A DNA stretch of 64,000 nucleotides from positions 50,234 through 114,233 of the forward strand of contig JAJFFF010000011.1 of assembly GCA_021776785.1 (NCBI GenBank), written 5' to 3'. Origin of the DNA: Planctomycetota bacterium. Lineage in GTDB: Bacteria > Planctomycetota > PLA2. The notes below the pieces were generated by a model. That model made no database searches. It was not told where the DNA came from and worked only from the letters and a program-made list of their open reading frames with translations. Within the stretch, counting starts at the first letter, position 1. Every line of letters starts with the position of its first letter. The position numbers and the translations under genes are program-made. This document shows positions 60,075 to 64,000 of the stretch, piece after piece.

Positions 60075-61352
60075 GTGACCGTTTCCAATTCTGCGGCAAC
60101 CCCGTCGGTCGCACGCACACGCCACGTTCTCTCGAACGGTTTCGTCGTTTTGCTCGCGCCCCATCCCGGCGCGGTCGTGTCGGTGCAAACCTGGTACGCG
60201 GTCGGCAGTGCGGACGATCCGCCGCACCAAACCGGCGCCGCGCACCTCTTGGAGCACATGATGTTCAAGGGCGCCGCGCGTTTTCAGAAGGGTGACATCG
60301 ACCGTGCGACGCTGCTGCGGGGCGGCGCCAACAACGCATTTACAAATTGCGACGCGACCGTGTACCAATTCGATCTTCCCGCGGGCCACCTCGAACTCGC
60401 CCTCGACATCGAAGCGGACCGCATGCACGATCTTCGACTCGAGGAAGCGGAGTTCGAAGCCGAACGCAACGTCGTGCTCGAAGAGATCAAAGAGAACCTC
60501 GAGTACCCTGAGAGTCGACTCCTGGTCGCCGCCGACACCGCCACGTTTGGCGGCCACGGCTACGCGCATCCGGTGATGGGACACCGGCGCGATGTCGAAG
60601 CCCTTACGCTCGACGACATTCGCGCGCACTACGACACGTGGTACCGCCCGGAACGGGCCGCGATCGTAATCGCCGGCGCCATGGATGTAGAGCGCACCCT
60701 GGAGGCCGTGGCGACGCGGTTTGGAGGAAAGGATGCGAACGCGCAACCGACCGCGCCGGCACGCGAACGCCATCGCACTCCGTTCAACGTTTCCGCGCAA
60801 CGCATCGAGCGCCGCGACCCGGTCGGCGTCGCGCGCCTCTATCTTCAGTTTCCCGGCGTTACGTCCCGCGATCCGCGCGCGGTTGCGCTTGACGCGCTCG
60901 AACATATCCTCGCGTCCGGTCGCAACTCGCGTCTGTTTCGCAGCCTTGTCCAAGATGCGGGGTTGGCCTCGGCGGTGGCCGTCGAAAACGACCCGCGGCT
61001 CGACGCCGGCGTGTTTTGGATTGAGATCACGGCCACCGAAGGCACCGCTCCCGCTGCGATCGAGCGCGCTATCGCTCACGAGTTGGAACAGCTCGCGGAA
61101 CTAGGACCGCGCGTCACCGAGTTGCAGCGAACGCAGCACGCCTTGCGAGTCGAAGAGATCTTCGGGCGTGAAACACCGTGGGACGTCGCCGAGTTCTTGG
61201 GCGATGCGGAGATGGCGACCGGTTTTGAAGCGTATGATTCCTACCTGGCCGATGTCGCCGCTCTGACGCCCGCCGATATCCGCACGGTTTGCCGTGAGAT
61301 CGCCGACATCGCACGCGCCACCATCGCTTGGTCGTTGCCGGAGTCCGACTAA
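60075..61352 (+). CDS. M16-family zinc metallopeptidase, active subunit
   Basis: A protein of 425 residues. The inverted zinc motif HxxEH is complete: HLLEH (57-61), and a Glu about 76 residues later (E137, in AERNVVLEEIKE) gives the third ligand. The peptidase M16 domain (about 20-170) is followed by the M16 C-terminal domain (about 185-375). It starts GTG at 60075. It is followed without a gap by a second M16 gene without the zinc motif. The two would form the usual active/inactive pair (YmxG/PqqL-type). Confidence 0.92.
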   Translation: MTVSNSAATPSVARTRHVLSNGFVVLLAPHPGAVVSVQTWYAVGSADDPPHQTGAAHLLEHMMFKGAARFQKGDIDRATLLRGGANNAFTNCDATVYQFDLPAGHLELALDIEADRMHDLRLEEAEFEAERNVVLEEIKENLEYPESRLLVAADTATFGGHGYAHPVMGHRRDVEALTLDDIRAHYDTWYRPERAAIVIAGAMDVERTLEAVATRFGGKDANAQPTAPARERHRTPFNVSAQRIERRDPVGVARLYLQFPGVTSRDPRAVALDALEHILASGRNSRLFRSLVQDAGLASAVAVENDPRLDAGVFWIEITATEGTAPAAIERAIAHELEQLAELGPRVTELQRTQHALRVEEIFGRETPWDVAEFLGDAEMATGFEAYDSYLADVAALTPADIRTVCREIADIARATIAWSLPESD

Positions 61353-62549
61353 GTGCAGTTCGATTGCGAAACGATCACGCTCGCGAACGGCCTACGCATT
61401 GTGCGCGCGCCCGAGCCGGCATCCGACATCGTCGCGCTGCGCGTGATCGTGGACGCGGGTCAGGGCCGCGAACCCAAACCGGGCGTTTCGCATCTCGTCG
61501 GGCGCACGCTCGCTTGCGGCGCCGGCGCGTACGACGAAGAGCAACTTACGGACGCGCTGGAGCGGCATGGCATCGCGCTGGAAACCAGTGGCGTCGGTTT
61601 CGGTGTCAAGGCGCTCGGCGAAGACGCGACGTTTGCCACGCAACTCACGCTCGACCTCCTGCGTAATCCGCACTTCGAGGCCGAGGCGGTTACGCGCGAA
61701 CGAGAGCTTGCGCGTGCCGACTTGCAGGCCGAAAGCGATCTGGTGCGCGCTCGCGCGACGCGGTCGTTTTTGCGCGCGATTTACGGCGATCACCCGCTCG
61801 GCGGGGACCCACGCGGCGTTCCCGAAGACATCAGTCGCCGCGATCTCCTCGACTATCACGCCGCGTTCTTTGCACCGAACGAAACGGTGATCGGAGTCGC
61901 CGGGCGCATCGATGTGGACCGACTCGCGCACGCGCTCGAAGACTGGCCGCGCACCAAGGCGCCGCCGCGGCGTCGCGACTATCCCATCCCTGTCGCGCGC
62001 ACGATCGAACTCGAGGGCGAGGCGGAACAGTCCCACTTGTTCTTCGGTCATCTCGGCGTCGATCGACTGAATCCGCAATGGCATGCGCTCCGTGTGCTCG
62101 ACCACGTTCTGGGTACGGGTCCGGGTTTTACCGATCGCCTCTCGCGTCGCATCCGCGACGAGTTGGGGTTGGTTTACAACGTCAGCGCTTCGATAAGCCC
62201 GACCGCGGGTCGGTCGCGCGGCTTGTTTCAAATGGTGATGTCTTGCGCACGCGAGGAAGCGGAACGTGCGATCCACGAGGCGCTTGCGACGCTGCGCGAA
62301 ATCTGCACGACGCCCGTAACGCACGAAGAAATCGAAGCGGCTAAAACGTTTCTGGCGTCGTCTTACGTCTTTGACTTTGTGAGCGCGGAAGACATGGCCA
62401 TGGCGGCCGCCGCACACCTTCATTTCGATCTCGGCGTGGACTACCCGCGCCGCTATCTTGCGGCCGTCGCCGCGGTTGACTCCATGGACCTGCTCTCGGC
62501 CGCGCAACAGCATTTGCATCCGGATGCGCTGATTCTTGTGCGCACCTAG
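61353..62549 (+). CDS. M16-family peptidase-like protein, inactive partner
   Basis: A protein of 398 residues with both M16 domains. At the place of HxxEH it reads HLVGR (SHLVGRTLACG), so the catalytic Glu and second His are missing. In two-subunit M16 proteases this half supplies substrate-binding residues such as the GPGFTDRLSRRIRDELGLVY region (the R/Y pair). The start is GTG 61353, directly after the TAA of the active-subunit gene, so the two are co-translated. Likely function: periplasmic or cytoplasmic peptide degradation as a complex. Confidence 0.9.
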   Translation: MQFDCETITLANGLRIVRAPEPASDIVALRVIVDAGQGREPKPGVSHLVGRTLACGAGAYDEEQLTDALERHGIALETSGVGFGVKALGEDATFATQLTLDLLRNPHFEAEAVTRERELARADLQAESDLVRARATRSFLRAIYGDHPLGGDPRGVPEDISRRDLLDYHAAFFAPNETVIGVAGRIDVDRLAHALEDWPRTKAPPRRRDYPIPVARTIELEGEAEQSHLFFGHLGVDRLNPQWHALRVLDHVLGTGPGFTDRLSRRIRDELGLVYNVSASISPTAGRSRGLFQMVMSCAREEAERAIHEALATLREICTTPVTHEEIEAAKTFLASSYVFDFVSAEDMAMAAAAHLHFDLGVDYPRRYLAAVAAVDSMDLLSAAQQHLHPDALILVRT

Positions 62550-62642
62550 CAAACCAGGGTGGGCCACCCGATCCCTGCGCGCTAGGTGCGGGGTCGTTAG
62601 GCTTTACTCCGCTCCGCTCCCCGTTATCCTTAGCGACGCTAC

Positions 62643-62714
62643 GCCCCTATAGCTCAACGGATAGAGCGGCGGCCTCCGGAGCCGTAGATCTGGGTTCGAG
62701 TCCTAGTGGGGGTA
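62643..62714 (+). tRNA. tRNA-Arg (anticodon CCG)
   Basis: A 72-base tRNA on the plus strand. The acceptor stem is GCCCCTA/TGGGGGT with G-U pairs at the ends, the D-arm GCTC/GAGC, the anticodon loop CTCCGGA (anticodon CCG), and the T-arm CTGGG-TTCGAGT-CCTAG. The discriminator is A. No CCA is encoded; five T follow a few bases on. It reads CGG codons, frequent in this GC-rich genome. Confidence 0.93.
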
Positions 62715-62855
62715 TTTTTATGGCCACGGCGCGTCTGCGTACGTGGCCTTTTTGATGGGTTCCGTCGCATTTTTTGAACGGTGGCTGCGCGGTGGATAAA
62801 TGCCCGCAACAGGGGGCTGGCACGCGTGCGCGGGGCGGGGCATGATGGACGGTCC

Positions 62856-63659
62856 ATGGTTCGGTATGACCCCAACAACGATGCGTATGTCGTGCTCGGC
62901 GCGGATCCCAGCGCGTCGGCAGAGGACATCGAGCGCGCGTTTCGTGCGGCGGTCCGTACGTGGCATCCCGATAAGTCCCCGGCGCCGGACGCGGCCAATC
63001 AGTTTCGAAACGTTCAGGACGCGGCCAAGATCCTCCGGAATCCGCAACGGCGCGCGGACTACGATCGTCTCCGCGCGCTGCGACTTGGAGCCCACGCGAG
63101 TCGCCGAGCCAAACCGAAAACAACGCCGCCCCCGCGCGCGCAACCAAACGTTCCCATGCGGCCGCCGCCGAGTTGGCTGGCGGATCGCGTCACGGTGAAA
63201 TTCGATTCGGTCGTCGTTTCCTTAGAGGCGCCGCGTCCTCTCGACCGCACGATCAATATCCTTGGCGCGTCTTCGTTCGCAGCGCTCGGAGCCGGACTCG
63301 CCAGCGGCAACATGGTTTGGGGCGCCCTCGCTGCGACGCTTTGGGCCATAGGCCGCGTGCTTGTGCAGCCGCCCCATGACGGCAACCTCGCGTGGGCGCG
63401 CCTCGTCCCCGGCCAAAAACTCGCGCAATTCCACAGCCTCAACCGCAAGCTCCAAAAGTATCTGCGGCTCGATGTGCCCTACGCCAAGCTTCGCATCTCG
63501 ATCGTCGCACGCCGCAGCATCTACTCGGTCCGAATCGAAGGCATCCCGCGCGTCACACCTCCGGTCCTCATGCAAACGCGTTGTCCGATGGAAGCGGTCA
63601 AGCTAGCGGCCGAAGCCGGTCGCTGGTTCGAAGTGCCCTACCAATCCAGAGCAGCCTAA
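62856..63659 (+). CDS. J-domain protein with membrane segment
   Basis: A protein of 267 residues. A J domain at the N-terminus (about 8-70) carries the HPD motif (37-39, in TWHPDKS), so it should stimulate a DnaK-type chaperone. A Pro/Arg-rich linker is followed by one or two membrane segments (about 135-165, GASSFAALGAGLASGNMVWG) and a C-terminal domain of unknown fold. It lacks the G/F, zinc-finger and C-terminal domains of DnaJ itself. The start is ATG 62856; other upstream starts are out of frame or not conserved. It follows tRNA-Arg by 140 bases. Confidence 0.82.
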   Translation: MVRYDPNNDAYVVLGADPSASAEDIERAFRAAVRTWHPDKSPAPDAANQFRNVQDAAKILRNPQRRADYDRLRALRLGAHASRRAKPKTTPPPRAQPNVPMRPPPSWLADRVTVKFDSVVVSLEAPRPLDRTINILGASSFAALGAGLASGNMVWGALAATLWAIGRVLVQPPHDGNLAWARLVPGQKLAQFHSLNRKLQKYLRLDVPYAKLRISIVARRSIYSVRIEGIPRVTPPVLMQTRCPMEAVKLAAEAGRWFEVPYQSRAA

Positions 63660-63692
63660 AAAAAGCAAAGCAACAAGCAACCGCAACTCCCC

Positions 63693-64000
63693 CCCAATGC
63701 GGTACCGGGTTGGATTTTTTCTTCCATAAACCTCTTTTTTGAAACGAGTTACAACGGCCAAGTGCGGCATTGGTGACGCACTTGGGGAGTTGCTCATCGC
63801 GCTGCTTCGGCGGCGCCCGCAACGAATCCGCATCCCCGGGGCCGTCCGCTGCCGTTCGGCGAATTGACACTGATTCGAACGCAACAAAACAAGCGCCGAG
63901 CGACGGTGGAAATGCGTCACCAATGCCGCACCTGGCGCGCATAAATACCTAGCTTAAAAAGACTTACAGCAAAAAAATCTCAACCCGGTACCGCATTGGG
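63693..64000. repeat. Nested inverted-repeat element C (308 bp), other sequence family
   Basis: A third non-coding element with the same design but different arms. The outer arms are CCCAATGCGGTACCGGGTTG (63693-63712) and its 20-bp perfect complement (63981-64000), each followed on the inner side by a T-rich run. The inner arms are GTGCGGCATTGGTGACGCA (63762-63780) and a 19-bp perfect complement (63913-63931). The centre is 132 bases with no gene. The right arm ends at the window edge. It lies 34 bases after the J-domain gene; the gap from 63660 to 64000 holds nothing else. Confidence 0.82.

Noticed and set aside
61392..62567. Open frame of 391 codons opposite the second M16 gene
   Set aside because: Antisense of a well supported peptidase; no signal peptide, domain or start signal.

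Overview
This is a high-GC bacterial chromosome segment, most likely from Planctomycetota. The evidence is indirect but consistent. There are five ECF-type sigma factors in 64 kb, two of them fused in frame to a membrane helix and a C-terminal sensor-like domain. Two Ser/Thr kinases with C-terminal membrane helices sit next to sigma factors. There are many lipoproteins and beta-propeller or HEAT-repeat proteins, and many GTG/TTG or Shine-Dalgarno-poor starts. No 16S rRNA or other decisive taxonomic marker is present, so the phylum is an inference.

Layout. 1-5.4 kb: the end of an HtpX-like protease, then an ECF sigma factor convergent with a kinase-propeller gene that follows a secreted thioredoxin-fold protein and near an M48 protease. 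5.5-8.7 kb: GNAT acetyltransferase, NodU/CmcH-type carbamoyltransferase and an APH-like kinase. 8.8-20.7 kb: mostly cell-surface genes (parallel beta-helix lipoprotein, HEAT protein, SBBP-type lipoprotein, an HEGTH-motif secreted protein, a lipoprotein with Ca-binding-like repeats), interrupted by a sigma factor-kinase operon and two tiny membrane genes.

20.9-28.2 kb is the accessory, defence-like region. A four-part retron cassette (ARM/HEAT-like protein, winged-helix/SWIM-like protein, msr-msd RNA, retron reverse transcriptase) matches the type XIII retron layout. It is followed by a Fic protein in lower-GC DNA next to tRNA-Val. The retron partner protein has lost all its SWIM zinc ligands and the reverse transcriptase starts with a membrane helix.

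28.3-44.7 kb: UDP-glucose dehydrogenase, a third ECF sigma factor with a secreted TPR gene, YlbF-like and TPR proteins, ClpB, a degenerate receiver-kinase, a VWA/HEAT protein, an alpha/beta hydrolase, and adjacent HD-GYP and GGDEF genes suggesting c-di-GMP control. 44.7-52.2 kb: two sigma-membrane-sensor fusions; the second is flanked by two paralogous small secreted proteins and a Cys-rich lipoprotein. 52.2-63.7 kb: housekeeping genes (pdxJ, rsmD-like, manA, rluB-like, two M16 peptidases, tRNA-Arg, J-domain protein) plus an operon of a FlgM-like protein and a very acidic secreted protein with about 41 Cys in EGC/DGC repeats.

Three ~280-310 bp non-coding elements (38.7, 57.6 and 63.7 kb) share one design: an outer terminal inverted repeat enclosing a second, inner inverted repeat. 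Two belong to one sequence family; the third has different repeats but the same design. With the divergent retron, they are the least ordinary features here. No CRISPR array, prophage or recognisable insertion sequence was seen.
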